DNA of 64,000 bases from Bradyrhizobium sp. 141 (GCF_023074055.1 NZ_JADPKR010000097.1:124001-188000); one strand, 5' to 3'. Positions 42,442-51,189 are shown, numbered from the stretch's first letter. Program-made: numbers and translations. Notes: a model not told the origin generated them from the letters alone.

Positions 42442-43878
42442 TCAGAAGATTTCGAAATATTCGCGGTGCTCCCAGTCCGTCACCTCGGATAGGAAGCGGT
42501 CGATCTCGGCGTTCTTGATGTGAGTGTAATAATCGACGAACTCGGCCCCGAGCTTCTCGCGGAAGAACGGATCGTCCTTCAGCGCGGCGACTGCATCGCG
42601 CAAGCTCTTCGGCAGCAGCGGCGCCTTGGTTTCGTAGGGCGTGTCGGCCGAGGGGCCGGGATCGAGCTTGCGGTCGACGCCGTCGAGGCCTGAGAGGATC
42701 TGCGAGGCCATGTAGAGATAGGGATTGGCGGCGGGCTCGCCGATGCGGTTCTCCAGGCGCGTTGCGGCATCATTGGCGCCACCGAGCACGCGGATCATCA
42801 CGCCGCGATTATCGCGGCCCCAGATCGCGCGATCCGGCGCCAGCGAATAGGAGCGGTAGCGCTTGTAGCCGTTGATGGTCGGGGTGGTGAACACTGTGGA
42901 GGCGCGGGCGTGGTCGAGCAGGCCGGCGAGGTATGCTTTGCCGAACGCGCTGAGTGGCTCGCCGCCGTCCTTCGCCATGAACTGGTTCTCGCCGCTCGCA
43001 CGCGAGACGATCGACTGATGCAGGTGCCAGCCGCTCGCGAACAGGTTCGGCAGTTTCGGGCGGCACATGAAGGTGGCGTGATAGCCGTGGCGGCGCGCGA
43101 TCTGCTTCACGGCGCTCCGAAACAGCACCATGTTGTCGGCGGGCTCGAGCCCCTTGCTCGGCGCGAAGGTGAATTCGCACTGGCTCGGTCCGAACTCGAC
43201 CTCGACCGAGCGCAAGGGCAGGCCGAGCGCGACGATGTCGCGGCGGAGAATCTCCAGCACCGGCTCCATCTGATCGAAGCGCTGCTCGGTGAGGTATTGA
43301 TAGCCGTGGCTGAGCAGGCTCACTGACGGCGGCGTGCCGGGCTGGCCGGCATCCTCGGGCCGCATATGCGCGTCGTCGAGCTTGAAAATGTGGAATTCGA
43401 CTTCGAGCCCGGCGACGAAGTCGTGGCCGCGGCCGGCAAGCTCGTCGAGCACCTTGCGATAGAGCCCGCGCGTCGCGAACGGCACCGGGCGGCCGTCATT
43501 GAAGTAGAGGTCGCACAGCACCCAGCCTGTGGTCGGCGCCCAGGGCAAAACGCGAAACGTGGTGGGATCGGCGACCATCAGCACATCGGCCGCGCCCTCC
43601 ATCTCCTTCATGCCGAAGCCGCCGCCTGACGTGAACACCGGAAACACCGTGCGGTGCGAGGTGTCCTTGGCGAGCATGGTGGTGGTGATGGAGCAGCCGC
43701 TCTCCAGCGAGGCAATCGCCTCGGAGGCGATGATGGTCTTGCCGCGCAAGATACCGTGCTGGTCGGGGAAGGCGAGGCGGATGACCTCGAGGTTCTTCTC
43801 CTCGACGATGCGTCGCATACGCGCCGCCGCCTCGCTCTGCTCATCCGACCACAGCGCATGACGCGCGACGAAAGTCAC
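42442..43878 (-). CDS. Glutamine-synthetase-like ligase (gamma-glutamyl-amide synthetase type)
   Basis: 478 residues with GS motifs in order: N-terminal beta-grasp (VIRLAFPDQHGILRGK), metal/glutamate site GLEVEFHIF (~160), VEVEFGPSQCEFTFAP, the HxHxS-like GWHLHQSI (~290), YKRYRSYSLAPDRAIWGRDNRGVMIRV and ENRIGEPAANPYL. It lacks the adenylylation-type tail of GlnA and belongs to the diverse GS-like group that glutamylates amines. It lies 130 bp behind a Rieske oxygenase gene on the same strand (a family B repeat between), which recalls amine-degradation clusters where an amine is first gamma-glutamylated. The substrate cannot be read from the sequence. Confidence 0.82.
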   Translation of the reverse strand: MTFVARHALWSDEQSEAAARMRRIVEEKNLEVIRLAFPDQHGILRGKTIIASEAIASLESGCSITTTMLAKDTSHRTVFPVFTSGGGFGMKEMEGAADVLMVADPTTFRVLPWAPTTGWVLCDLYFNDGRPVPFATRGLYRKVLDELAGRGHDFVAGLEVEFHIFKLDDAHMRPEDAGQPGTPPSVSLLSHGYQYLTEQRFDQMEPVLEILRRDIVALGLPLRSVEVEFGPSQCEFTFAPSKGLEPADNMVLFRSAVKQIARRHGYHATFMCRPKLPNLFASGWHLHQSIVSRASGENQFMAKDGGEPLSAFGKAYLAGLLDHARASTVFTTPTINGYKRYRSYSLAPDRAIWGRDNRGVMIRVLGGANDAATRLENRIGEPAANPYLYMASQILSGLDGVDRKLDPGPSADTPYETKAPLLPKSLRDAVAALKDDPFFREKLGAEFVDYYTHIKNAEIDRFLSEVTDWEHREYFEIF

Positions 43879-43898
43879 TTCATGACCCCCTCAACTGC

Positions 43899-43991
43899 CG
43901 TAGGGTGGGCAAAGCGAAGCGTGCCCACCACCTCTATCGTCCGAGCGGAAGCATGGTGGGCACGGCGCTTTGCGCCTTTGCCCACCCTACG
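43899..43991. repeat. Palindromic repeat, family B
   Basis: CGTAGGGTGGGCAAAGCGAA ... CGCCTTTGCCCACCCTACG with inner CGTGCCCACCA / TGGTGGGCACG. It lies between the Rieske oxygenase and GS-like genes. Confidence 0.8.
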
Positions 43992-44008
43992 GGTTCGGTG
44001 CACGCGCG

Positions 44009-45367
44009 TCACTCCGCCGCCGTCAGCTTGTGCACGTTGTCGGCAATCTCCTTCGGCACCGGCGCGGTCCATGGCGCACCGCGGCGGCGCTTGACGTCGA
44101 CCTCCATCCAGTAGGTCTCCCAGCCCCGCGTCGGGCCGATGCCGTCCATGGTCGCCGGTCCCTGGATGCTCCGCGCATTGGCTTCGTCCAGGAACAGCAT
44201 CGGCTTCTCGCCGCCCGAGACCTTCTCGATTTCCTGCCGCAACAGGCGGCGGTACTGCACGATCGCCTTGTCGCTCGAACCGAGATGCTCCTTGGTGCGG
44301 TCCTGGATCGCGCCCATCGATTCCACCGCCCATTGGTCGTGGACGTTAATGTCGGTGCCCATGCCGGTATAGGTCGCGGTCTGCTGCTCGTGCGGATCGA
44401 AGCCGTAATCGTTGCCGCTGTTCTTGCGCGACTTGTAGTCGGGCAGCTCATAGAGCTCGAGCCGCTGGTCGCGCATCTTCTTTTTGTCGACCGGGTTCGA
44501 GTAGCTGGTGAAGATCGCGTACCAGTAGCAGCTCTCGTCGTCGACCGGCACGTGCCACTGCGTGATCGTCATCTCCGTGCTCATGGGGATGACGAAGCCG
44601 TGCGGGAAGAGCTGGTTGGTGACGCGCACATGGGTGCGCTCCTCGTCGATCTCGCGCAGCGCGATCAGCCGCAGGCCATATTCGGTGTGCTCGACATTGA
44701 TGATCGGGCGGTCATATTCGCGCAGGATTTTCGTCATCGGCAGGTCGGAGCCGGCCGAGGCGCCGCGAAACTGCTTGCCGTAGGCCGTGGAGGTATCCTC
44801 GTCCTCGAAGAAGCGGTGCAGATAGGAGGCGTGCGCGGGGTCGATGCCGACTTCGAGGGCCTGCAGCCAGTTGCAGGCCATGTGCCCCTTGAACGCAAAT
44901 GTGTGCGTGCCGGGCGCGACGAAACAGTCGATCTCCGGGAATGCGGGCGGGGTGCCCTCGCCAAGATAAGCCCAGAGGATGCCGCTCTTCTCGATCACGG
45001 GATAGGAGCGCTGCCGGATGTTCTGGCAAAGCTTCGAATCCTTCGGCTCGGCCGGCGTCTCGATGCACTGGCCGGTGGCATCGAACAGCCAGCCGTGGAA
45101 GGCGCAGCGCAGGCCGCCATGCTCGAGCCGCCCGAAGGCGAGGTCGGCGCCGCGATGGGCGCAGTGGCGGTCGATCAGGCCGTAGCGTCCGTTCTCGTCG
45201 CGGAACAGCACCAGGTTCTCGCCGAGCAGTTTGACGAGACAGATCGGCCGCGCCCCCTCCAGCTCATCCACCAGCGCCGCCGGCTGCCAGTAGCTCCGCA
45301 TCAGCTTGCCGCAAGGGTCTTTCGGCCCCGTGCGGGTGATCAGGTCGTTCTGCTCCTGGCTCATCAT
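44009..45367 (-). CDS. Rieske non-heme iron oxygenase, phthalate 4,5-dioxygenase type
   Basis: 452 residues. Rieske cluster C-x-H-x16-C-x2-H (RHCAHRG ... LRCAFHGW, ~68-90) and the mononuclear iron site DPAHASYLHRFFEDED (~180), where the two His and an upstream acidic residue bind iron. The length and layout fit the phthalate/vanillate O-demethylase group, which need a separate reductase, not encoded here. The ATG at 45367 (or 45364) has AAGGA upstream. It is divergent from an IclR regulator; the shared 111-bp gap has a symmetric site. Substrate could be a methoxylated or N-substituted aromatic, in view of the GS-like partner. Confidence 0.84.
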   Translation of the reverse strand: MMSQEQNDLITRTGPKDPCGKLMRSYWQPAALVDELEGARPICLVKLLGENLVLFRDENGRYGLIDRHCAHRGADLAFGRLEHGGLRCAFHGWLFDATGQCIETPAEPKDSKLCQNIRQRSYPVIEKSGILWAYLGEGTPPAFPEIDCFVAPGTHTFAFKGHMACNWLQALEVGIDPAHASYLHRFFEDEDTSTAYGKQFRGASAGSDLPMTKILREYDRPIINVEHTEYGLRLIALREIDEERTHVRVTNQLFPHGFVIPMSTEMTITQWHVPVDDESCYWYAIFTSYSNPVDKKKMRDQRLELYELPDYKSRKNSGNDYGFDPHEQQTATYTGMGTDINVHDQWAVESMGAIQDRTKEHLGSSDKAIVQYRRLLRQEIEKVSGGEKPMLFLDEANARSIQGPATMDGIGPTRGWETYWMEVDVKRRRGAPWTAPVPKEIADNVHKLTAAE

Positions 45368-45397
45368 GGCAGTAGCATCCTTGTGGAATGGCGTTTG

Positions 45398-45422
45398 TTC
45401 GCCTATTGAACGAATGGGCGAA
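45398..45422. promoter_or_regulatory. IclR operator candidate between Rieske oxygenase and regulator genes
   Basis: TTCGCC (45398-45403) and GGCGAA (45417-45422) are inverted around 13 bp, and GTTC/GAAC form an overlapping inner pair. IclR proteins of the PcaU/PobR group bind such spaced triple 10-bp repeats. Confidence 0.5.
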
Positions 45423-45478
45423 TTATGACATGCCTTGGTCCCGCAGCAAGCATTATTTTGCAGGATTGTCCCGTCACC

Positions 45479-46264
45479 ATGCCCAAGCCGAAGCGGAACG
45501 AGAGCGACGAGCGCGCGACGGATTTCGTCGAGGCCCTCGATCGCGGCCTGCGTCTCCTGCAATGCTTCGGCGCGACCGCAGGGCCGATGACGCTGAGCGA
45601 TCTCGCCCGCGCCGCGGATCTGCCGCGCGCGACGGCCCGGCGCATGCTGTTCACGCTGCAGCGCGGCGGCTACGTCTCCGGTGATGGAAAGCTGTTCTCG
45701 CTGACGCCGCATGTGCTGACGCTGGCGGCGTCATACTTGCGTTCGAGCCAGCTCGTCGCGGTGCTTCAGCCCGTGCTCGATCGCGTCGCGACCGCGGCAA
45801 ACGAGATCGCATCGCTCGCCGTGCTTGATGGCGACGACGTCGTGTTCATCGCACGCAGCAGCCCGGCGCGGATGTTCTCGGGCGGCCTCGAAATCGGCTA
45901 CCGCTTGCCGGCCTTCTGCACCTCGGTCGGCCGCGCCATGCTCGGCCAGCTTGACGATGCCGATCTTGCCGGGCGCATCGAAGCGATGAAGCGCGAGGCC
46001 CTGACGCCGCAGACGGTGACGGACGCGAAAGCACTGCTCGCGCGCATCACAGCCGACCGGGCGCAGGGCTATTCGCTGGTCGACCGCGAGGCCGAGCCGC
46101 ATTTCCGCTCGATCTCGGTTCCGGTGCGCCGTTATGACGGCGTGATCGTCGCCGCCATCAACATGGGCGCCCATGTCGATCGCGTGCCGGTGCAGGAACT
46201 GATCGATCGTTTCCTGCCGTTGCTGCGGGAAGGCGCAGAGGCGGTGCGTTCACAGCTGCTGTAG
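45479..46264 (+). CDS. IclR-family transcriptional regulator (PcaR/PobR-like)
   Basis: 261 residues: winged helix (~18-75: FVEALDRGLRLLQCFGATAGPMTLSDLARAADLPRATARRMLFTLQRGGYV) and IclR ligand domain (~90-255) ending VDRVPVQELIDRFLPLLREGAEAVRSQL, very like protocatechuate-type regulators. The ATG at 45479 is preferred; an ATG at 45425 would add 18 residues and cover part of the operator. Divergent from the Rieske oxygenase gene, which it probably controls. Confidence 0.85.
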   Translation: MPKPKRNESDERATDFVEALDRGLRLLQCFGATAGPMTLSDLARAADLPRATARRMLFTLQRGGYVSGDGKLFSLTPHVLTLAASYLRSSQLVAVLQPVLDRVATAANEIASLAVLDGDDVVFIARSSPARMFSGGLEIGYRLPAFCTSVGRAMLGQLDDADLAGRIEAMKREALTPQTVTDAKALLARITADRAQGYSLVDREAEPHFRSISVPVRRYDGVIVAAINMGAHVDRVPVQELIDRFLPLLREGAEAVRSQLL

Positions 46265-46324
46265 CTTTAGGTGCAACGCAAGAGCGGACTGCGCTGACGC
46301 AAACGTCCTACACTCCGACGTGTG

Positions 46325-46333
46325 TGCTATAAT
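46325..46333 (+). promoter_or_regulatory. Extended -10 promoter of the PRC-barrel gene
   Basis: TGCTATAAT, a perfect -10 with the TGN extension, 30 bp before the ATG at 46363. No convincing -35 box is seen at 17 bp. AGGGAG provides the ribosome site. Confidence 0.5.
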
Positions 46334-46362
46334 GCCGTCTACACAAGATCAGGGAGCACGCC

Positions 46363-46695
46363 ATGCAACACACCATGGTTCCCAGTGATCGCATCGAGCA
46401 CGTTGCCGTTTATGGGTGCGACGGTACGAAGCTCGGCACGATCGAACGATTGATGCTCGACAAGGTAAGTGGGACTGTCGCTTACGCCGTGATCAAGACC
46501 GGCCGGCTGCTCGGCACCCATCACCATTATCCCGTGCAGTGGAGCGCGCTGAAATATGATCCGGGACGTCAGGCCTTTCAGGTCGAACTGACGCCGGAGC
46601 AATTGAGCAGCGGTCCCTGCGAAGTCGACGGCGATGAATTCGACTGGGGCGACCGCTCGCGGCCGTACCAGCATCCGAACTACTGGTCGATCTAG
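46363..46695 (+). CDS. PRC-barrel / DUF2171-like protein
   Basis: 110 residues with a PRC-barrel-like pattern (IEHVAVYGCDGTKLGTIERLMLDKVSGTVAYAVIKTGRLLGTHHHYPVQWSALKYD). Such proteins bind RNA or partners and are often stress-linked in rhizobia. The tail is rich in Asp/Arg/Tyr. It is convergent with the truncated haemoglobin gene (13-bp gap) and has its own strong promoter. Function not known. Confidence 0.75.
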   Translation: MQHTMVPSDRIEHVAVYGCDGTKLGTIERLMLDKVSGTVAYAVIKTGRLLGTHHHYPVQWSALKYDPGRQAFQVELTPEQLSSGPCEVDGDEFDWGDRSRPYQHPNYWSI

Positions 46696-46708
46696 AAGAT
46701 CGACTTCG

Positions 46709-47104
46709 TCACTGCCGGTTACGCATCCAGTCCGCGAGGCCGAACAGCGCCTTGTCGAGATCCTGCCGCGCGGCGGCATCGGTGATCGTCTCCTTCAGCG
46801 CGCCGCGCATGCAGAGCATCCACGCGTCGCGTTCGGCATCGCCGATGGCAAAGCCGATGTGCCGCTGCCGCAGCCGCGGATGGCCCTTCTCGACGGAGTA
46901 GAGGCGCGGGCCGCCGGTCCATTCGGTGAGATAGCGCTTCAGCACGTCCCTGATCAGACCGAGGTCGTCCGCATGCATGGCGCGGATGATCTGTGCCTCG
47001 GGCAGCGTGTCCATGCGCTCGTAGAAGCGATCGACCAGAACGTCGATCGTGGCACTGCCGCCGATCCGCTCGAACATGGTGATTGCGACGTCGCTATCGG
47101 TCAT
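46709..47104 (-). CDS. Group II truncated haemoglobin
   Basis: 131 residues. TrHb2 features: B-helix Tyr in DRFYERM (Y28), the YLTEWTGGP loop, proximal His H82 in HPRLRQRHIGF and the G8 Trp W95 in DAWMLCM. Its ATG lies 2 bp after the boxR stop on the same strand, so the two are one transcription unit. In box clusters it may deliver O2 to the diiron epoxidase or remove NO/peroxide; this is inference from context. Confidence 0.87.
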   Translation of the reverse strand: MTDSDVAITMFERIGGSATIDVLVDRFYERMDTLPEAQIIRAMHADDLGLIRDVLKRYLTEWTGGPRLYSVEKGHPRLRQRHIGFAIGDAERDAWMLCMRGALKETITDAAARQDLDKALFGLADWMRNRQ

Positions 47105-47106
47105 CC

Positions 47107-48015
47107 CTACAGCGCCACGCTCCGCAGCCCGAAGCTGCGCGCCTCGTTCTGCAGCACCGGCCGCACCGCGTCGATCAGCCGGGCGGCCGCCGCATCGACG
47201 CTGAGGCCGGCGGTATCCACCACCGCCGTTGCGCGCGAGTACAGCGGCTCGCGGCTCAGCAAGATGTTGCGCAGCTCCGCCATTGCGGAGCGATCGTCCG
47301 CCATCGGGCGCAAATCGCCCTGGCGGCGGACGCGGGCCATGTGCTCTTCCGGCTCAGCCTTCAGCCAGATCGTGTAGAACGAGCTCAGGATCTGGTCGAA
47401 GGTCAGCGGCTCGGAGACGATGCCGCCGCCGGTCGCCAGCACCATCAGCTCGTTGCGCGCGAGCAGCTGCTGCAGCGCCGCCTGCTCCATGCGGCGAAAG
47501 CCTTCCTGGCCGTAGAGCGCAATGATCTCGGCGACCGAGAGCCCGTTCTGCTGCTCGACCTCCTTGTTGAGCTCGACAAAACTCCAGCCGATCTTCTTCG
47601 CCAGCGTCCGCCCAAGCGTCGATTTGCCGGCGCCGCGCAGGCCGATCAGCGCGATGCCGCAGAATGGCGCGCGCCGCGGCGCGGTTGAGCTGCCGCCGGT
47701 GAGCAGATCCTTTGCTTGCGCAATCTGCGCAGGCGTCGCCTTGCGCAAGAGATCGCGAAACATCTGCCAGTCTGGCGTCGGATCGGCTGAGGGGAGCAGA
47801 TCCTCGAGATGCGCGCCCATCGCGTCGGAGACGCGGCGGAGCAGCACGATCGAAACATTGCCCTTGCCGCTCTCGAGCTGCGCGATGTAGCGCTCCGAGA
47901 TTCCTGATACCTTGGCGAGCACTTTGCGCGACATGCCGCGCAGCGCGCGCATCGTGCGCACGCGCTGGCCGAGCTGTTCGAGGAACTGGGATTCGGCGTC
48001 GGGACTGTCGGTCAT
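47107..48015 (-). CDS. boxR: BoxR: XRE-type regulator fused to a shikimate-kinase-like domain
   Basis: 302 residues. Residues ~14-75 are a Cro/CI helix-turn-helix (RALRGMSRKVLAKVSGISERYIAQLESGKGNVSIVLLRRV); ~115-295 are a shikimate-kinase-like domain with P-loop GLRGAGKST (125-133). This fusion defines BzdR/BoxR, repressors of benzoyl-CoA genes that release DNA on binding benzoyl-CoA. It is divergent from the benzoate-CoA ligase gene with a 137-bp gap that has a TGCA-type site and other palindromes. Candidate operators elsewhere: 51176-51189, 51227-51240 and 32994-33007. Confidence 0.9.
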   Translation of the reverse strand: MTDSPDAESQFLEQLGQRVRTMRALRGMSRKVLAKVSGISERYIAQLESGKGNVSIVLLRRVSDAMGAHLEDLLPSADPTPDWQMFRDLLRKATPAQIAQAKDLLTGGSSTAPRRAPFCGIALIGLRGAGKSTLGRTLAKKIGWSFVELNKEVEQQNGLSVAEIIALYGQEGFRRMEQAALQQLLARNELMVLATGGGIVSEPLTFDQILSSFYTIWLKAEPEEHMARVRRQGDLRPMADDRSAMAELRNILLSREPLYSRATAVVDTAGLSVDAAAARLIDAVRPVLQNEARSFGLRSVAL

Positions 48016-48067
48016 GAGCCTTCTTTAAGGGATGTCTTCTTGAAGGGTGTCCTGCGGCGCAATTTAA

Positions 48068-48091
48068 TGAAACATAATGCCTGCTGGCATT
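48068..48091. promoter_or_regulatory. Degenerate BoxR-type site and overlapping palindrome, boxR/ligase intergenic region
   Basis: TGAAACATAATGCC (48068-48081) matches the boxC-proximal TGAAACAAAGTGCA in 11 of 14 positions, and AATGCC-TGCT-GGCATT (48076-48091) forms a palindrome over its right half. Further on, GAATTATAATTC (48121-48132) is a perfect 12-bp palindrome close to the ligase ribosome site. Confidence 0.4.
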
Positions 48092-48152
48092 GACAGCAAG
48101 CCGCCGCGGTGTCTTTCTATGAATTATAATTCTAAATTCGGGAGAGAACTCC

Positions 48153-49694
48153 GTGAGCGAGGGATCCTATAACGCGGTGACCTGGCTGCTCGACCGGAAC
48201 GTCGAGGAGGGCCGCGGCAACAAGCTGGCTTTCGACGACACCGTCTCGCGGCTCACCTATGGCGAACTGCAGCGCGACAGCCGCCGCGCCGCCAACATGC
48301 TGCGCCGGCTCGGCGTCCGCCGCGAGGAGCGCGTGGCGATGATCATGCTGGACACCGTCGATTTCCCGATCGTGTTCCTTGGTGCGATCCGCGCCGGCAT
48401 CGTGCCGGTGCCGCTCAACACGCTGCTGACCGCCGACCAGTACGCCTACATTCTCGCCGACTGCCGCGCGCGCGTGCTGTTCGTCTCCGAGGCGCTCTAT
48501 CCTGTCATCAAGGACGTCGTCGGCCGCATGCCCGATCTTGAGCATGTCGTGGTGTCCGGTGCCAAGCAGAACGGCCACAAGCAGCTCACTGAGGAGATCT
48601 CCGGCGAGAGCGACCAATTCACCACCGCCGTGACGCACCCGGATGAGCCCGCGTTCTGGCTCTATTCGTCGGGTTCGACCGGCATGCCCAAGGGCGTGCG
48701 CCATATCCATTCCAATTTGCAGGCGACCGCCGACACCTACGCCAAGCAGGTGCTCGGCATCCGCGAGAGCGATGTCTGCTTGTCGGCGGCAAAGCTGTTC
48801 TTCGCCTATGGCCTCGGCAACGCGCTGACCTTCCCGATGTCGGTCGGCGCCACTGTGGTCCTGAACAGCGAGCGGCCGACGCCGGCACGCATGTTCGACC
48901 TGATGAACCGCTACAACCCGTCGATCTTCTATGGCGTGCCGACGCTGTTCGCGGCGATGCTCAACGACGAGACCAGGAAGAGCGAGCGCGGTGGCAAGGC
49001 CTTGCGCATCTGCACCTCGGCCGGCGAGGCCCTGCCGGAATCCGTCGGCAACAGCTGGAAGGCGCGGTTCGGCGTCGACATTCTCGACGGCGTCGGCTCG
49101 ACCGAGCTGTTGCATATCTTCCTGTCGAACGCGCCCGGCGACATCAAATACGGCTCCTCGGGCAAGCCCGTGCCCGGCTATGCAGTGCGGCTCGTCAACG
49201 AGGCCGGGCAGGACGTCGCCGACGGCGAGGTCGGCGAGCTCCTGGTCGATGCGCCCTCGGCCGGCGAAGGCTATTGGAACCAGCGCCACAAGAGCCGCCG
49301 CACCTTCGAGGGACCGTGGACCCGCACCGGCGACAAATATGTTCGCGACGCCGAGGGCCGCTACACCTTCTGCGGCCGCGCCGACGACATGTTCAAGGTC
49401 TCCGGCATCTGGGTCTCGCCGTTCGAGGTCGAGAGCGCGCTGATCACGCATCCTGCCGTGCTGGAGGCCGCCGTCGTGCCTGAGGCCGATCCGGAAGGAT
49501 TGCTGAAGCCCAAGGCCTTCGTCGTGCTGCGTCCCGGCGCGACAACGACGGAGTTGCAGGAGATGCTCAAGGAGCACGTCAAGCAGAAGATCGGCCCGTG
49601 GAAATATCCGCGCTGGATCGACGTGGTGGAGTCGCTGCCGAAAACGGCGACGGGCAAGATCCAGCGGTTCAAATTGCGGGAAGGGGCGAATTAG
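48153..49694 (+). CDS. bclA: Benzoate-CoA ligase (AMP-forming)
   Basis: 513 residues, the normal size of benzoate/4-hydroxybenzoate-CoA ligases. P-loop YSSGSTGMPKGVRH (~168-181), A5-type GVGSTELLHIF, A8 YTFCGRADDMFKVSGIWVSPFEVE and C-terminal catalytic Lys in TATGKIQR. The GTG at 48153 follows GGAGAG. It makes benzoyl-CoA (possibly also hydroxybenzoyl-CoA), the substrate of BoxB and effector of BoxR. The first gene of the plus-strand box operon. Confidence 0.88.
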   Translation: MSEGSYNAVTWLLDRNVEEGRGNKLAFDDTVSRLTYGELQRDSRRAANMLRRLGVRREERVAMIMLDTVDFPIVFLGAIRAGIVPVPLNTLLTADQYAYILADCRARVLFVSEALYPVIKDVVGRMPDLEHVVVSGAKQNGHKQLTEEISGESDQFTTAVTHPDEPAFWLYSSGSTGMPKGVRHIHSNLQATADTYAKQVLGIRESDVCLSAAKLFFAYGLGNALTFPMSVGATVVLNSERPTPARMFDLMNRYNPSIFYGVPTLFAAMLNDETRKSERGGKALRICTSAGEALPESVGNSWKARFGVDILDGVGSTELLHIFLSNAPGDIKYGSSGKPVPGYAVRLVNEAGQDVADGEVGELLVDAPSAGEGYWNQRHKSRRTFEGPWTRTGDKYVRDAEGRYTFCGRADDMFKVSGIWVSPFEVESALITHPAVLEAAVVPEADPEGLLKPKAFVVLRPGATTTELQEMLKEHVKQKIGPWKYPRWIDVVESLPKTATGKIQRFKLREGAN

Positions 49695-49702
49695 CTACAG
49701 CC

Positions 49703-49787
49703 GTCATGGCCGGGCTTGTCCCGGCCATCCACGCGCTGCCGCAATTGAGGAAAGACGTGGATGCCCGGGTCAAGCCCGGGCATGACG
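49703..49787. repeat. Palindromic repeat (CGTCATGGCCGGGCTTG type)
   Basis: Starts CGTCATGGCCGGGCTTG and ends CAAGCCCGGGCATGACG, with the inner pair CATCCACG / CGTGGATG. It sits between the ligase and hydrolase genes of the box operon. Confidence 0.75.
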
Positions 49788-49809
49788 ACGGAGAGAGAAG
49801 AGCGCAATC

Positions 49810-50628
49810 ATGATAACCCTCACCCCCACCGGCTTCCTCAGCATCGGCAACGCCAGCCTCGAATACAAATGGCTCGCGCCTGAGGTCGCAGACGCACCCA
49901 CCATCGTCATGCTGCACGAAGGCCTCGGCTCGGTCGGGCTGTGGGGCGACTTTCCGGAGAAGATCCAGGCTGCGACCGGCGCCGGCATCTTCCTCTATTC
50001 GCGTGCGGGTTACGGCCAGTCCAGCCCGGTGACGTTACCGCGCCCGCTGGACTACATGCAGCGCGAGGCGCTGGATGTGCTGCCGAAGCTGCTCGACGCG
50101 ATCGGCTTCAAGCGCGGTCTGCTGCTCGGCCATTCCGACGGCGCCTCGATTGCGACGATCTATGCCGGCGCGCATCAGGATCATCGCCTGAGCGGACTCG
50201 TGCTGATTGCGCCGCATTTCATCGTCGAGGACATCTCGGTGAAATCCATCGCCGCGATCAAGACCAGCTTCGAGACCACGGACCTCAAGGCAAAACTGGC
50301 GCGCTGGCACAAGGACGTCGACAACGCCTTCTACGGCTGGAACGGCGCTTGGCTCGATCCCGAATTCCGCGATTGGGACATCTCCGAATACCTCGCCTAT
50401 ATCCGCGTACCCATCATGGTCCTGCAGGGTGCCAACGACCAATATGGGACATTGCGCCAGGTCGAAATTGCGCAGGACGAGTGTTATTGTCCGATAGATT
50501 TTAAAGTCATTTCAGACGCGGGCCATTCCCCGCATCGTGAAGCGCCGGGGGCGACGCTTGACGCAATTGAGCAATTTGCAAAAGCGGCCCTGCGCGACGA
50601 TCAGGGACTCGAGGTACGCGCCGCATGA
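49810..50628 (+). CDS. Alpha/beta hydrolase of the box cluster
   Basis: 272 residues with the nucleophile elbow GHSDGAS (Ser109), oxyanion region HEGLGSVGLWGDFP (~36-49), acidic residue in VLQGANDQYG (~215) and His in DAGHSPHRE (~240). Such hydrolases accompany benzoyl-CoA genes in Bradyrhizobium and relatives; it may cleave a CoA thioester or the lactone derived from the ring-opened intermediate. Exact reaction unknown. It follows the ligase gene and a repeat, and the DUF309 gene starts 18 bp after it. Confidence 0.8.
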   Translation: MITLTPTGFLSIGNASLEYKWLAPEVADAPTIVMLHEGLGSVGLWGDFPEKIQAATGAGIFLYSRAGYGQSSPVTLPRPLDYMQREALDVLPKLLDAIGFKRGLLLGHSDGASIATIYAGAHQDHRLSGLVLIAPHFIVEDISVKSIAAIKTSFETTDLKAKLARWHKDVDNAFYGWNGAWLDPEFRDWDISEYLAYIRVPIMVLQGANDQYGTLRQVEIAQDECYCPIDFKVISDAGHSPHREAPGATLDAIEQFAKAALRDDQGLEVRAA

Positions 50629-50646
50629 CCATGCGGAGGCACATCT

Positions 50647-51167
50647 ATGAATGTGCCTTCACATGCGACCGGCCCGTTGCCGTGGCCGCAATGGGCCTAT
50701 GTCCCGGGCAAGCCCGGTGCGGTGGATGCCGATTCCGAGACGCTTGGTTTGGCCAAGGCGATGGTGCCCTCGGCCTTCCGCGGCTACGTGCCGGCGCGCC
50801 ATCCGGCGCTGCGCTATGGGCTTGCGCTCAACGACCGCGGCTATTTCTGGGAAGCACAGGAAGTGCTGGAGGCCGTGTGGGCCGCCGCTCCGCAAGGCGG
50901 CCGCGAACGTATTCTGCTGCGCGCCTGCATCCACATCGCAAATGCCAATTTGCGGCTGCGGATGCAGCGGGCGCGCTCCGCCGCGCGGCTGTTCGGGGAT
51001 GCGCGGAGCTGCGCACGCTGAATTCCCGCAAGGCGGCTGCGGCCGGCGACGGCTTCGTCGAGACCTTCCCCGTCCCAGCCCTGGTCGCGCTGCTCCAGGC
51101 CAAGCTTGGCCGTCCCCAGCTCTCCAAGGCGGACTGGATCGCACTCGGGGCGACCGCGCGGTCCTAG
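50647..51167 (+). pseudogene. DUF309 family gene with a frameshift
   Basis: The first part (50647-51021 frame) reads MNVPSHATGPLPWPQW...GYFWEAQEVLEAVWAAAPQG...RACIHIANANLRLRMQRARSAARLFGDA, with the DUF309 core F(W)EAxExLE. The rest of the family sequence (AELRTLNSRKA...FPVPALVALLQAK...SKADWIALGAT) continues in a different frame from about 51003 to the TAG at 51165-51167. A single missing base in the GCG/GGAG stretch at 51001-51006 explains it; restoring GCGGCGGAG joins both parts. GGAGG lies before the ATG. Either an assembly error or a recent inactivation. Its role is unknown. Confidence 0.75.
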
Positions 51168-51175
51168 TCGCCGCA

Positions 51176-51189
51176 TGAAACAAAGTGCA
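51176..51189. promoter_or_regulatory. BoxR-type site 1 before boxC
   Basis: TGAAACAAAGTGCA: one base off the TGCA-N6-TGCA pattern, and one base off the site before the orphan Liv operon (32994-33007). Confidence 0.45.

Noticed and set aside
44009..45712. Extended 567-codon version of the Rieske oxygenase
   Set aside because: The extra N-terminus is antisense to the IclR gene and covers the operator; normal family length fits a start at 45367.
48132..49577. 481-codon minus-strand frame opposite the benzoate-CoA ligase
   Set aside because: The plus strand has all ligase motifs; the antisense product is His/Arg/Leu-rich without domains.
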